Assembly: GCA_031275035.1 (NCBI GenBank)
Contig: JAISPH010000002.1
Location: 1-11,352, forward strand
From: Treponema sp.
GTDB lineage: Bacteria; Spirochaetota; Spirochaetia; Treponematales; Breznakiellaceae
DNA length: 11,352 bases
Direction of reading: 5' to 3'
This document shows, piece by piece, positions 1 to 6,588 of this stretch. Position numbers and translations under genes: made by a program. Numbering within the stretch: position 1 is the stretch's first letter; every line of letters starts with the position of its first letter. The notes beneath the pieces were generated by a model. The model saw only the letters and a program-made list of their open reading frames with translations. It was not told where the DNA came from and made no database searches.

Positions 1-120
1 GGTACCCGCTTCACGGTAAACCGGCCCTTCCTGTTCTACCTTCCCTCCGAGCCGGGACAGCACACCTTATCGGTGCGGAACGGCGGGGAGGAGGCGGAGA
101 TTGTTTTTCGGGTGGAGTAG
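1..120 (+). CDS. 3' end of a truncated gene; possibly the C-terminal domain of penicillin-binding protein 1C
   Basis: Frame 1 is open from the first base to a TAG at 118-120, giving 39 residues; the start lies outside the window. The tail reads as short beta strands (FTVNRPFLFYLP, then GQHTLSVRNGGEEAEIVFRVE without its last residue or so being informative). The pattern 'PG-x-H-T-L-x-V … G … A-x-I-x-F-x-V' at the extreme C-terminus resembles the small beta-sandwich domain (BiPBP_C) that ends PBP1C-type bifunctional peptidoglycan synthases. That is a family-level resemblance judged by eye; any other C-terminal Ig-like or beta-sandwich domain could look similar. The next gene is convergent and its stop codon begins only 2 bases further on, so no separate terminator fits between them. 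Confidence 0.4.
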   Translation, partial: GTRFTVNRPFLFYLPSEPGQHTLSVRNGGEEAEIVFRVE

Positions 121-122
121 GT

Positions 123-1460
123 TTACTCTTCTTCTTCCCGGTTCAGGAAATCCGGATCCTCCGGGGGCCGGACATTATGGCCGCGCAGGAATTCCCGGGG
201 GGAAACCCCTTCCAGCTTTTTGAATACCTTGCTGAAGTAAAAGGCGTTTTCGTAGCCCAGCCTCCCGGCGATCTCGTATACCGGCCCCTCCCCCTTTAAG
301 AGCATGGTTTTCGCGGCGGCAATCTTCGCGGCGGTGATATACTCCACAAAACCCTCCCCGGCGTAGCGGGTAAAGAGCTGGCTTAAATAGTTGGGGCTCA
401 GGTTGAATTCCTCCGCCACCTCGGGGAGGGAAAGCCGTTTATCCAGGTTCTTTTCGATGTACTCCTCCACCCGGGAGATAAGCTGTTGCTGGTAGTTTTG
501 CCGCTGCAGGGATCTTTCAAAAAACCGCAGGGGATTTTCCCGGCTGCTTTCCCGCAGTTCTTCCCAGGCGGAACGGTAGCTTTCCTCCAGCCTCAGGGGA
601 TCCTCCACCGGCTTGCCGGCCGCCATGCGGATATGTACGTTGAAATAATCGTGCAGTATCCCTATCGTTTTGCGGAGCCCCTCACCGAATTGTTTCCGGA
701 GGAACGAAGGGTCGGCGTTTTCAAGCCGGAGGAGAACGGTGAAACGCCGCGGATCCAGGGGGGTAACGTAACAGGGATGCACCTTTTCCAGCATTTCCCG
801 CAGCATGTGTACGACGCTGAGGTAGAGCGGGGAAGCCCCCTCTCCCGGCCCGTCGATTTCTCCCGCCAGTACGGTCATAGCGGGGGAGGAAAGATCCAGA
901 CCCAGCCGATCCCGGCTTTGACGGTACGCTTCGGGACTTTCAAACCAGTTCTGGTAGAGTTTGAGAAAAAAATCGTCCCGCATACGCGCAAGGCTGTAAG
1001 CCTCCCTGCCATTTTCCATTCCTCCGAATCTTTCAGCGTCCCCATCTGATCCATCTTCCCTCCGGGCCGCCCGGCGGATCTCTTCCAGCAGGGAGAGGGC
1101 CTTGGAAACCGCGGCGGCTAGGGACTCGGGGCTCAGTTCCAGTTTGACCAAATAATCCACCGCCTGAACGGAAAGAGCCCGGCGGACAAAATCGAATTCC
1201 TCAAAACTGGTAAGGATGATAAAGAGGGGAATGTGTCCGTATTTTTTTCCGCATTCTTCGGCCACTTCCAGTCCCGACTTGAGGGGCATCTTGATATCGG
1301 TGACAACGATTTCCGGCCTCAGTGTTTCTATCATCTCCAGGGCTTGCCGTCCGTTCCGGGCTGTTCCGGCTATTTCAATATCGAAATCTTCCCAGCGGAT
1401 CATTGATTGGAGCCCCACGCAGACCAGGGGTTCATCATCGGCTATGAGCAACTTTACCAT
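123..1460 (-). CDS. Response regulator, YesN-like, receiver plus AraC-type DNA-binding domain
   Basis: This 445-residue protein is a cytoplasmic transcription regulator of the YesN class. Residues 1-125 form a CheY-like receiver: acidic D8/D9 (LLIADDEP), phospho-acceptor D55 (VVTDIKMP), T84 (IILTSFEEFD) and K106 (YLVKLE). Residues about 130-320 are the variable middle region usual for this class. Residues about 326-425 form an AraC/XylS domain with two helix-turn-helix units (SLPEVAEEFNLSPNYLSQLF; VYEIAGRLGYENAFYFSKVF) and the closing GVSPREF motif. The C-terminus carries an acidic tail (REEEE). The ATG at 1458-1460 overlaps the end of the upstream kinase gene by 7 bases, so the two are translationally coupled and surely partners. 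By family knowledge it is phosphorylated by that kinase. Control of the divergent sugar transporter is inferred from position. Confidence 0.95.
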   Translation of the reverse strand: MVKLLIADDEPLVCVGLQSMIRWEDFDIEIAGTARNGRQALEMIETLRPEIVVTDIKMPLKSGLEVAEECGKKYGHIPLFIILTSFEEFDFVRRALSVQAVDYLVKLELSPESLAAAVSKALSLLEEIRRAARREDGSDGDAERFGGMENGREAYSLARMRDDFFLKLYQNWFESPEAYRQSRDRLGLDLSSPAMTVLAGEIDGPGEGASPLYLSVVHMLREMLEKVHPCYVTPLDPRRFTVLLRLENADPSFLRKQFGEGLRKTIGILHDYFNVHIRMAAGKPVEDPLRLEESYRSAWEELRESSRENPLRFFERSLQRQNYQQQLISRVEEYIEKNLDKRLSLPEVAEEFNLSPNYLSQLFTRYAGEGFVEYITAAKIAAAKTMLLKGEGPVYEIAGRLGYENAFYFSKVFKKLEGVSPREFLRGHNVRPPEDPDFLNREEEE

Positions 1461-3160
1461 GTCTCCATCCGTCCGGCGGGTTCCGGACAGGCCTCCCGTT
1501 TCAGGGTAATAGTGATGGTAGTGTACTTCCCCTCTTCGCTGGCGATAGAGAGTCCCCCGTTTTCGCCGAAGGCGTAGCGGAGCCGTTCCGCCACGTTCCG
1601 TAGTCCCAGTTTCCGGAACACATCCCCTCCTTCCGGCTCCTGCCCGGATCCGTCTGCCCCGGCAGCGTTGCCCTGGGCAAGCCGGACTTTTGCGATTGTT
1701 TCGTTGCTCATACCCACCCCGTTGTCCTCAATGGAAACCAGCGTTTGGGAGGGATCTTCCGGATCCGTCCTTACCCTTACGGTAATAATACCGCCCCCCT
1801 TGGGTTCAAGACCGTGGAATATGGCGTTTTCTACCAGGGGCTGGAGGGTGAACCGGGGGACGAGGGTATCCAGCAGGTAATCTTCGGCTATCTCTTTTTT
1901 TACCGTTACCGAATCCCCGTAGCGGTACTTCTGGATCACCAGGTAGTCATCCAGCAGGGCGAGTTCTTCCCCCAGGGACGCGGTCTTCCGGGTATCCTTG
2001 GTAAGGGTTCGTAAAAGCCGGGAAAGGGCGGTGGTCATTTTTGCTATCCCCGAGGCGTTCTGAATAGAGGCCATCCATTTGATCGAGTTAAGGGTGTTGT
2101 ACAGGAAGTGAGGGTTTATCTGGCTTTGAAGCATCCGGTATTCCAGATCCCGGGCCTTCTTCTCGTCGGCGATCCGCTTTTCCATTAGTGCGGCAAGCTC
2201 GCCGGCCTGCCGGTTGATCCCCGCCCAGAGCAGGGCCAGGAGGAGGAGGAGTACCACGATTCCCGCCGCCAGGGCCGGCCACGCTCCTTCGGCGGGGAAA
2301 AAACGAAGCCGGTGCAGGGCCTGGATCAGGTTGATCCCCTTCCGGATGGGCAGGCTTACCAGGGTACGCCGCCGTCCATCCCGGTCACGAATGTTGATCA
2401 CTACGGTTTGGGGGCTCATGGTGGATTCCCCGTCCCTGCTTAATTCGGTCCAGGAAGCCTCCTCCGGAACAAAATCCCCGTCTTCAAGGCGGTAGTACCT
2501 GTCCTGTATACTCAGGTAAAGCTCCGTATCGGCCGGGGCCTTATAGGCGGCAAGTCTTCCGGTAACCAGGCTGACGGGAGCCATAAGAACCACGGTTCCG
2601 GTTACCGTCCCCCGCCCCGGGTGGTAGAGGTGATTAACCAGGGGGATCACCGGAACCTTCCGTGCGGAGTGGAAGGGATCGGCCACCAGTCCCTGCCAGC
2701 CCGGCTGATCGGAAAGCCCCCCGGTAAAAACAGCGTCCACATTCCAACCGGTAACCGGCAGGGAGGCGTTGATCTGGTTTCCCACCTGAAGCACCCGTTT
2801 GTAGGTGTTATCAAAGATCAACAGACGGTTTACAAAGGGAGAAGCCCGGTTGTTGTAGAATTCCTCCGAGAGACGCCGCCAGGCTTCCAGAGCCCCTTCC
2901 CCCCGAGGGGATACAAACCAGGATCCGATGGTTTCGTTTACCCCGCACCAGCGCCCGAAATTCTCAAGGTCCCGCATATCCTGGGCGATGATCCCCGCCA
3001 CAAGCTGAAGATTAAACTCCGCCGACTGGGTCGTTACCCGGCGCTGGAAATCGTATATCACCTTGGAACTTAACGCGAAAACCAGCACTGTCATGATCAG
3101 GGCAAAGAGGATCATCAGTATCATTGCCCGGCTTTTCGCCGTCCGCAGTTTATCTTTCAC
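1454..3160 (-). CDS. Sensor histidine kinase, YesM-like (His_kinase plus HATPase_c), membrane bound
   Basis: This 568-residue sensor kinase probably phosphorylates the overlapping response regulator. A membrane helix lies at about 12-32 and a second at about 294-315. The roughly 260 residues between them form an extracytoplasmic sensor domain, possibly Cache-like. The catalytic part is of the YesM/LytS type: phospho-acceptor H351 in QSQINPHFLYNTLNSIKW, N-box PLVENAIFHG around N445, G1 box IEDNGVGM (D479, G481, G483) and G2 box KLGLRNVAERL. An acidic, glycine-rich insertion (about 497-513) lies in the ATP lid. Only about 36 residues separate the second membrane helix from H351, which is too short for a standard HAMP domain. 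The start is GTG at 3158-3160, preceded by a weak GGGG only 2 bases away; an out-of-frame ATG three codons long overlaps it. The sensed ligand is unknown, perhaps a sugar. Confidence 0.95.
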   Translation of the reverse strand: MKDKLRTAKSRAMILMILFALIMTVLVFALSSKVIYDFQRRVTTQSAEFNLQLVAGIIAQDMRDLENFGRWCGVNETIGSWFVSPRGEGALEAWRRLSEEFYNNRASPFVNRLLIFDNTYKRVLQVGNQINASLPVTGWNVDAVFTGGLSDQPGWQGLVADPFHSARKVPVIPLVNHLYHPGRGTVTGTVVLMAPVSLVTGRLAAYKAPADTELYLSIQDRYYRLEDGDFVPEEASWTELSRDGESTMSPQTVVINIRDRDGRRRTLVSLPIRKGINLIQALHRLRFFPAEGAWPALAAGIVVLLLLLALLWAGINRQAGELAALMEKRIADEKKARDLEYRMLQSQINPHFLYNTLNSIKWMASIQNASGIAKMTTALSRLLRTLTKDTRKTASLGEELALLDDYLVIQKYRYGDSVTVKKEIAEDYLLDTLVPRFTLQPLVENAIFHGLEPKGGGIITVRVRTDPEDPSQTLVSIEDNGVGMSNETIAKVRLAQGNAAGADGSGQEPEGGDVFRKLGLRNVAERLRYAFGENGGLSIASEEGKYTTITITLKREACPEPAGRMETW

Positions 3161-3166
3161 TGCCCC

Positions 3167-3195
3167 ATTTAAACACAGGAAATTTCAGATGACAA
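3167..3195 (-). promoter_or_regulatory. Candidate promoter of the kinase/regulator operon
   Basis: On the minus strand TTGTCA (plus coordinates 3190-3195) is followed after 17 bases by TTAAAT (3167-3172). The -35 matches five of six sigma-70 consensus bases and the -10 four of six. Transcription would begin at about 3160, right at the GTG start codon, so the mRNA would be nearly leaderless. That fits the poor ribosome-binding site of the kinase gene. It is a visual match only. Confidence 0.35.
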
Positions 3196-3198
3196 GGG

Positions 3199-3241
3199 AA
3201 AAACGGCGGGGAAAACAAAATCGTAAAATATTGCCGTTTTT
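3199..3241. repeat. 9-bp inverted repeat in the divergent control region
   Basis: AAAAACGGC (3199-3207) and GCCGTTTTT (3233-3241) are perfect inverted arms separated by 25 bases of A-rich sequence. The repeat lies between the divergent kinase and binding-protein genes. It may be a paired operator with half-sites about 34 bp apart (centre to centre) or an RNA stem. Its role is not known. Confidence 0.55.
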
Positions 3242-3258
3242 GGATAAAATCTTGCAGG

Positions 3259-3272
3259 TTCCGCCGGCGGAA
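3259..3272. promoter_or_regulatory. Perfect 14-bp palindrome, operator candidate
   Basis: TTCCGCCGGCGGAA is exactly self-complementary and lies in the divergent intergenic region, about 120 bp upstream of the binding-protein start and 100 bp upstream of the kinase start. An uninterrupted palindrome suits a dimeric repressor such as a LacI- or TetR-type protein, more than the direct-repeat sites usual for AraC-type regulators. The binding protein is unknown. The CGGCGG with an A-rich flank at 3265-3270 also occurs at 3204-3209, 61 bp away. Confidence 0.45.
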
Positions 3273-3333
3273 AAAATAACAAAGGGAATGAACCGGATAG
3301 GATTTTTCATGTCTTTTCCGAAGAAGCCGGGTT

Positions 3334-3339
3334 TACAAT
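3334..3339 (+). promoter_or_regulatory. Possible -10 element for the binding-protein operon
   Basis: TACAAT lies 52 bases before the ATG of the binding-protein gene and matches the sigma-70 -10 consensus at five of six bases. No good -35 hexamer is found 16-18 bases upstream (the bases around 3310-3317 are T-rich but poor). A weak -35 is what an activator-dependent promoter would show, which fits control by the divergent response regulator, but this is weak evidence. Confidence 0.3.
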
Positions 3340-3344
3340 ACTCC

Positions 3345-3368
3345 ATGGTTTTAATGACGAACCATTAA
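3345..3368. repeat. Two interleaved inverted repeats just upstream of the binding-protein gene
   Basis: ATGGTT (3345-3350) pairs with AACCAT (3360-3365), and TTAATG (3351-3356) pairs with CATTAA (3363-3368). The second arms overlap, so the two pairings exclude each other. They lie just downstream of the possible -10 and end 22 bases before the start codon. They could form an operator over the transcription start or a small structure in the mRNA leader. Confidence 0.4.
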
Positions 3369-3379
3369 CAAACCGTTGT

Positions 3380-3384
3380 GGAGG
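3380..3384 (+). promoter_or_regulatory. Ribosome-binding site fixing the binding-protein start
   Basis: GGAGG ends 6 bases before the ATG at 3391, which is ideal spacing. A TTG at 3376 opens the same frame earlier, but the ribosome-binding site would then lie inside the coding sequence, and the ATG start gives a clean MKKNVL signal-peptide N-terminus. Confidence 0.85.
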
Positions 3385-3390
3385 AAAAAA

Positions 3391-4680
3391 ATGAAAAAGA
3401 ATGTGTTGGTTATCGCGCTGCTTGCGGTCTTAACGCTGTTTGCGTTCCCGGTATTTGCCGGGGGTAGGTCGGCGGCTCCGGCGGCTGCCTCCGGCGCCAG
3501 CACCCTGAAATGGGCGCTTTGGGACTATGATCTTACCGTGTATTACAAACCCCTGATCGCCGCCTGGGAAGCGGCGCATCCGGATGTTAAGATTGAAACT
3601 ATCGATCTGGGCAGCGCCGACTTTATGACCGTGCTGGGAACCCAGCTTTCAGGGGGCGCGGATCTGGATATTCTTACCGTCAAAGATATACCCGGTTACG
3701 CGAACCTGGTTAAGCAAAACCGGCTTGAAGGTCTTAACAGCTTTATTAAGTCCTCCGGTATAGATACCGGACTCTACGGCGGGACCACCGAACAGATTGC
3801 GGTAAATGGGGAAGTTTACGCCCTTCCCTTCCGAAGCGATTTTTGGATTGTCTTCTACAACAAGGATCTCTTTGATGCGGCCGGGGTTCCCTATCCGCCC
3901 AACGACCTGACCCTGGACCAGTACGACGCCCTGGCCCGGCGGCTTGTCCGGGGGAGCGGGGCAAACAAGACCTACGGGGCCCATTACCATACCTGGCGCA
4001 GCGCCGTATCCCTGTTCGCCGTACTTGACGGGAAGAACACCATTGTTGACGGAACCTATGATTTCCTCGCCCCCTATTACGAAGGGGTGCTGGCGGAGCA
4101 GAAAGACGGTGTGGTTATGGACTTTTCCACCATCAAGACTTCGGGAACCCACTATTCCGGGGCTTTCTTCAATAACCAGATCGCCATGCTGAACATGGGA
4201 ACCTGGTTTATCGCCACCCAGATAGACAAGGTAAAAACCGGGGAATCCCAGTCAAAAAACTGGGGCATCGTGAAGTACCCCCATCCCGCCGGCGTTCCCG
4301 CGGGAACCACCCTGGGAACCATCACCTCTATCGGGGTGAACCGGAACTCGAAAAACAAACAGGCGGCTCTTGAATTTATAAAGTTTGTCAGCGGACCCGA
4401 AGGGGCGGCCATTCTGGCAAAGACCGGTACTATCCCGGCTATCATGAACGCCGAAGTTATCAACGCCATTTCCGCCATCCCCGGTTTCCCCCAGGACGCG
4501 GGAAGCAAGGAGGCCCTTAACGTGTACAAAACCTACCTTGAGATGCCCCTCCACGACAAAAGCGCCGATATTGAACTGGTGCTGAACGAAAACCACGACG
4601 CTATCATGAGCGGGAACATAACGGTACAACAGGGTATCGAGGACATGAACGCCCGGATAGCCAAGATACTGGGCAAGTAA
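3391..4680 (+). CDS. Periplasmic carbohydrate-binding protein of an ABC transporter (family 1 solute-binding protein)
   Basis: This 429-residue protein captures a substrate, probably a sugar or oligosaccharide, in the periplasm and delivers it to the two permeases encoded downstream. Residues 1-23 are a classical signal peptide: basic MKK, a hydrophobic core, then PVFA|GG. There is no lipobox cysteine, so it should be released rather than lipid anchored. The mature part follows the family 1 plan: the first strand KWALWDYDL and AWEAAHPDVKIE near the N-terminus, the hinge-side segment YALPFRSDFWIVFYNKDLFD (143-162), FFNNQIAMLNMGTW (259-272), and a C-terminal helix pair ending GIEDMNARIAKIL. Length is typical of CUT1 (malE/ugpB-like) binding proteins. 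It is the first gene of the operon and lies divergent to the YesM/YesN-like pair. The substrate cannot be read from sequence alone. Confidence 0.93.
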   Translation: MKKNVLVIALLAVLTLFAFPVFAGGRSAAPAAASGASTLKWALWDYDLTVYYKPLIAAWEAAHPDVKIETIDLGSADFMTVLGTQLSGGADLDILTVKDIPGYANLVKQNRLEGLNSFIKSSGIDTGLYGGTTEQIAVNGEVYALPFRSDFWIVFYNKDLFDAAGVPYPPNDLTLDQYDALARRLVRGSGANKTYGAHYHTWRSAVSLFAVLDGKNTIVDGTYDFLAPYYEGVLAEQKDGVVMDFSTIKTSGTHYSGAFFNNQIAMLNMGTWFIATQIDKVKTGESQSKNWGIVKYPHPAGVPAGTTLGTITSIGVNRNSKNKQAALEFIKFVSGPEGAAILAKTGTIPAIMNAEVINAISAIPGFPQDAGSKEALNVYKTYLEMPLHDKSADIELVLNENHDAIMSGNITVQQGIEDMNARIAKILGK

Positions 4681-4698
4681 GACAGGATGCCGCGGGCC

Positions 4699-4741
4699 GC
4701 GCGGAACGGGCAGGGAGGCTTGCCATCCCTTTTCCCCGCGC
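4699..4741 (+). terminator. Stem-loop between the binding-protein and permease genes (attenuator or mRNA stabiliser)
   Basis: In the 119-base spacer, AGGGAGG (4712-4718) pairs with CC-A-TCCCT (4723-4730) around a CTTG loop with one bulged A, and is followed by TTTT (4730-4733). An outer 6-bp stem, GCGCGG (4699-4704) with CCGCGC (4736-4741), encloses it. The inner hairpin plus short T-run resembles a weak intrinsic terminator. Partial termination, or protection of the upstream message, would give more binding protein than permease, as in the E. coli malE-malF spacer. The effect here is inferred. Confidence 0.55.
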
Positions 4742-4787
4742 CGCTTCCGCCGGTTTGCGGTTGATTCGCGCCGTTTGTCCATAATCC

Positions 4788-4793
4788 GGGAGG
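4788..4793 (+). promoter_or_regulatory. Ribosome-binding site supporting a TTG start
   Basis: GGGAGG lies 6 bases before TTG at 4800-4802. The TTG opens the frame MKKQTQETIIAYTFIAPNF, the usual N-terminus of a MalF/UgpA-type permease, and no ATG or GTG lies at a suitable distance, so TTG is the start. Confidence 0.8.
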
Positions 4794-4799
4794 ATATTT

Positions 4800-5687
4800 T
4801 TGAAAAAACAGACCCAGGAAACCATAATCGCCTACACTTTTATCGCGCCGAATTTTATCGGTTTCGCCGTCTTCACCCTGGTTCCCCTGGTATTCGCCCT
4901 GTTCCTCTCCTTCCTGAGCTGGGACGGGGCGAACCCTATCCGGTTTGCCGGGCTGGGTAATTTTACCCGGCTTTTTACAGATCCCGTCTTTTGGCGGGCC
5001 CTGGGCAATACCGTCCTTTACACTCTGGGAGTGGTTCCTCTTACCTTGGCCTGCTCTCTGTTCCTGGCTATTCTGTTAAACCAGAAACTCAGGGGGCGGA
5101 ATTTTTTCCGTACCGTTACTTTTTTTCCCTATGTGGCTTCCCTGGTGGCGGTGGCGGCGGTATGGAACTTTATTTTCAGCCCTACCCTGGGCCCGCTAAA
5201 CAACTTCCTTTCCGCCCTCTTTGCCCTTCCCGTTGAAAAACTCCCCCGCTGGGCGGCGGACAGGTACTGGGCTATTCCTACGGTCATATTTTTCAGTGTC
5301 TGGAAAAATATGGGCTACTACATGGTAATCTACCTGGCGGGACTCCAGGGGGTGAATCCGGAACTCTACGAGGCGGCCAGCCTTGACGGGGCAAGCGGCT
5401 TGCAGCGTTTCCGCCACGTTACTATTCCCCAGCTTGCGGCCACCACTTTTTTTATTGTAATGATGCTGATCATCAGTTCCTTTAAGGTCTACGACATTTT
5501 CATCAATATCTTTGCCGGGGCTGATAACCAGCTTACCAACACCACCCGGGTTTTGGTGTACCAGATCTACAATACCGCCTTCCGTTCCCTGGAATTCGGT
5601 TATGCCAGCGCCATGGCCATGATACTTTTTGTCATGGTCGCGGGAATCACCCTGATCCAGTTCAGACTGGAAAAGAAGCTTGGCTAG
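4800..5687 (+). CDS. Carbohydrate ABC transporter permease, MalF/UgpA type (CUT1)
   Basis: This 295-residue inner-membrane protein is one half of the channel for the substrate carried by the upstream binding protein. About six membrane helices are visible, at roughly 13-36, 72-93, 107-129, 157-180, 214-233 and 268-288. The cytoplasmic EAA loop, which contacts the ATPase, is intact at about 190-210 (YEAASLDGASGLQRFRHVTI, then P). The N-terminal APNFIGFAVFTLVPLVFALF is characteristic of the MalF/UgpA side of CUT1 transporters. The start is TTG with a strong GGGAGG. It follows the binding-protein gene after a stem-loop spacer and is followed by the partner permease 16 bases after its TAG. No ATPase gene is adjacent. 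Function is secure at family level; the sugar is unknown. Confidence 0.94.
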   Translation: MKKQTQETIIAYTFIAPNFIGFAVFTLVPLVFALFLSFLSWDGANPIRFAGLGNFTRLFTDPVFWRALGNTVLYTLGVVPLTLACSLFLAILLNQKLRGRNFFRTVTFFPYVASLVAVAAVWNFIFSPTLGPLNNFLSALFALPVEKLPRWAADRYWAIPTVIFFSVWKNMGYYMVIYLAGLQGVNPELYEAASLDGASGLQRFRHVTIPQLAATTFFIVMMLIISSFKVYDIFINIFAGADNQLTNTTRVLVYQIYNTAFRSLEFGYASAMAMILFVMVAGITLIQFRLEKKLG

Positions 5688-5694
5688 GAAGGAG
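5687..5694 (+). promoter_or_regulatory. Ribosome-binding site of the second permease, overlapping the upstream stop
   Basis: GGAAGGAG begins on the last base of the TAG (5685-5687) of the first permease and ends 9 bases before ATG at 5704. An in-frame TTG at 5680 would put the start before this site, so ATG 5704 is preferred. The arrangement suggests translational coupling. Confidence 0.7.
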
Positions 5695-5703
5695 TTTGCG
5701 AAA

Positions 5704-6534
5704 ATGATGATCGAAAGAAGGAGAGGCTTTGTCTGCGCAAGCTATATTATTCTAACCCTTACCGCCTTTACCATGCTGGTTCCCTTCGTCTGGATGCTCT
5801 CTTCTTCCCTCAAGCTTAATAAGGATGTGTTTACCTTTCCCATACGGTGGATTCCGGAAAACCCCCGGTGGCGGAATTATTCCGATATCTGGACCAGGAT
5901 ACCCCTCCTCCGCTTCATGCTGAATACGGCAAAGCTTTCGGTTATTGTTACCTTGCTTCAACTCCTAAGCTCCAGTTTCGCCGCCTACGCCTTCGCCAAA
6001 CTCCGCTTCCCCGGACGGCGCCCCCTGTTTCTGGGCTATATCGCCACCATCGCCGTACCCTGGCAGGCCTATATGGTTCCCCAGTTTATCCTGATGCGGA
6101 CCATGGGGCTTAACAATACCCACCTGTCGATTATCTTCCTCCAGGCCTTTTCCGCCTTCGGGGTTTTTATGATGAAACAGTTTTACGAAGGCGTTCCGGA
6201 CGAGCTGCGGGAAGCCGCCCGGATAGACGGGCTTACCGAATACGGAATATGGCTGCGGATCATGCTGCCCCTTTCCAAGCCGGCCCTCTCAAGTCTGACG
6301 ATCATCACCTTTGTTAATACCTGGAACGACTTTTTGGGCCCCCAGATCTATCTTACCCGGACGGAATTAAAAACCATCCAGATTGGCCTGCGTTCCTTTA
6401 TCTCCCAGTACTCAAGCGAATACGGCCTCATCATGGCGGCCAGCGTGGTGGCCCTTGTCCCCGTGCTGGTCATATTCCTTTCCCTCCAAGGTTACTTTGT
6501 CCAGGGGCTTGCCTCTTCAGGCTTAAAGGGGTAA
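5704..6534 (+). CDS. Carbohydrate ABC transporter permease, MalG/UgpE type (CUT1)
   Basis: This 276-residue inner-membrane protein pairs with the preceding permease to form the transport channel. It has the MalG-like order: a first membrane helix at about 13-33, then PENPRWRNYSDIW, then further helices at about 76-98, 107-130, 140-158, 197-212 and 240-262. The EAA loop is intact at about 169-190 (REAARIDGLTEYGIWLRIML). The end, LQGYFVQGLASSGLKG, is the standard C-terminus of this subfamily, where YFVQGL and a final GLKG or GAVKG are common. Start ATG 5704 is chosen from the ribosome-binding site; an alternative TTG at 5680 would add 8 residues. It is the last gene of the operon and faces the hybrid kinase gene tail to tail, with 26 bases between the stop codons. 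Confidence 0.94.
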   Translation: MMIERRRGFVCASYIILTLTAFTMLVPFVWMLSSSLKLNKDVFTFPIRWIPENPRWRNYSDIWTRIPLLRFMLNTAKLSVIVTLLQLLSSSFAAYAFAKLRFPGRRPLFLGYIATIAVPWQAYMVPQFILMRTMGLNNTHLSIIFLQAFSAFGVFMMKQFYEGVPDELREAARIDGLTEYGIWLRIMLPLSKPALSSLTIITFVNTWNDFLGPQIYLTRTELKTIQIGLRSFISQYSSEYGLIMAASVVALVPVLVIFLSLQGYFVQGLASSGLKG

Positions 6535-6543
6535 AGCTTGGAC

Positions 6544-6588
6544 GGACAAGCCGCGGCGGATCAGCGCAGATACCGGCGGAGCTTGTCC
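6544..6588. repeat. Inverted repeat at the junction of two convergent genes
   Basis: GGACAAGC (6544-6551) and GCTTGTCC (6581-6588) are perfect 8-bp arms separated by 29 G+C-rich bases, and they span the stop codon of the hybrid kinase at 6561-6563. A GCTTG at 6536-6540 can also pair with CAAGC (6547-6551), giving an alternative small hairpin. No T-run follows on either strand, so this is at best a weak or Rho-assisted two-way stop between the convergent operons. Confidence 0.45.

Noticed and set aside
486..1049. Plus-strand open frame of 187 codons inside the response regulator gene
   Set aside because: It is opposite a well-supported regulator; the product is Phe/Pro/Gln-rich with no domain features.
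2621..3073. Plus-strand open frame of 150 codons inside the sensor kinase gene
   Set aside because: It is antisense to the kinase sensor domain and has no recognisable motif.
3063..3368. Plus-strand open frame of 101 codons running through the divergent control region
   Set aside because: Its first third is antisense to the kinase N-terminus and the rest crosses A-rich intergenic DNA with repeats. The product is basic and featureless.
3376..3390. Earlier TTG start for the binding protein
   Set aside because: It would put the strong GGAGG inside the coding sequence and add residues before the MKK of a normal signal peptide.
4252..4782. Minus-strand open frame of 176 codons over the binding-protein gene and spacer
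   Set aside because: It is opposite the binding-protein coding sequence and the stem-loop; the product shows no family features.
5680..5703. Earlier TTG start for the second permease, overlapping the first permease
   Set aside because: GGAAGGAG lies downstream of it and at a usable distance from ATG 5704. The overlap start remains possible but is less likely.
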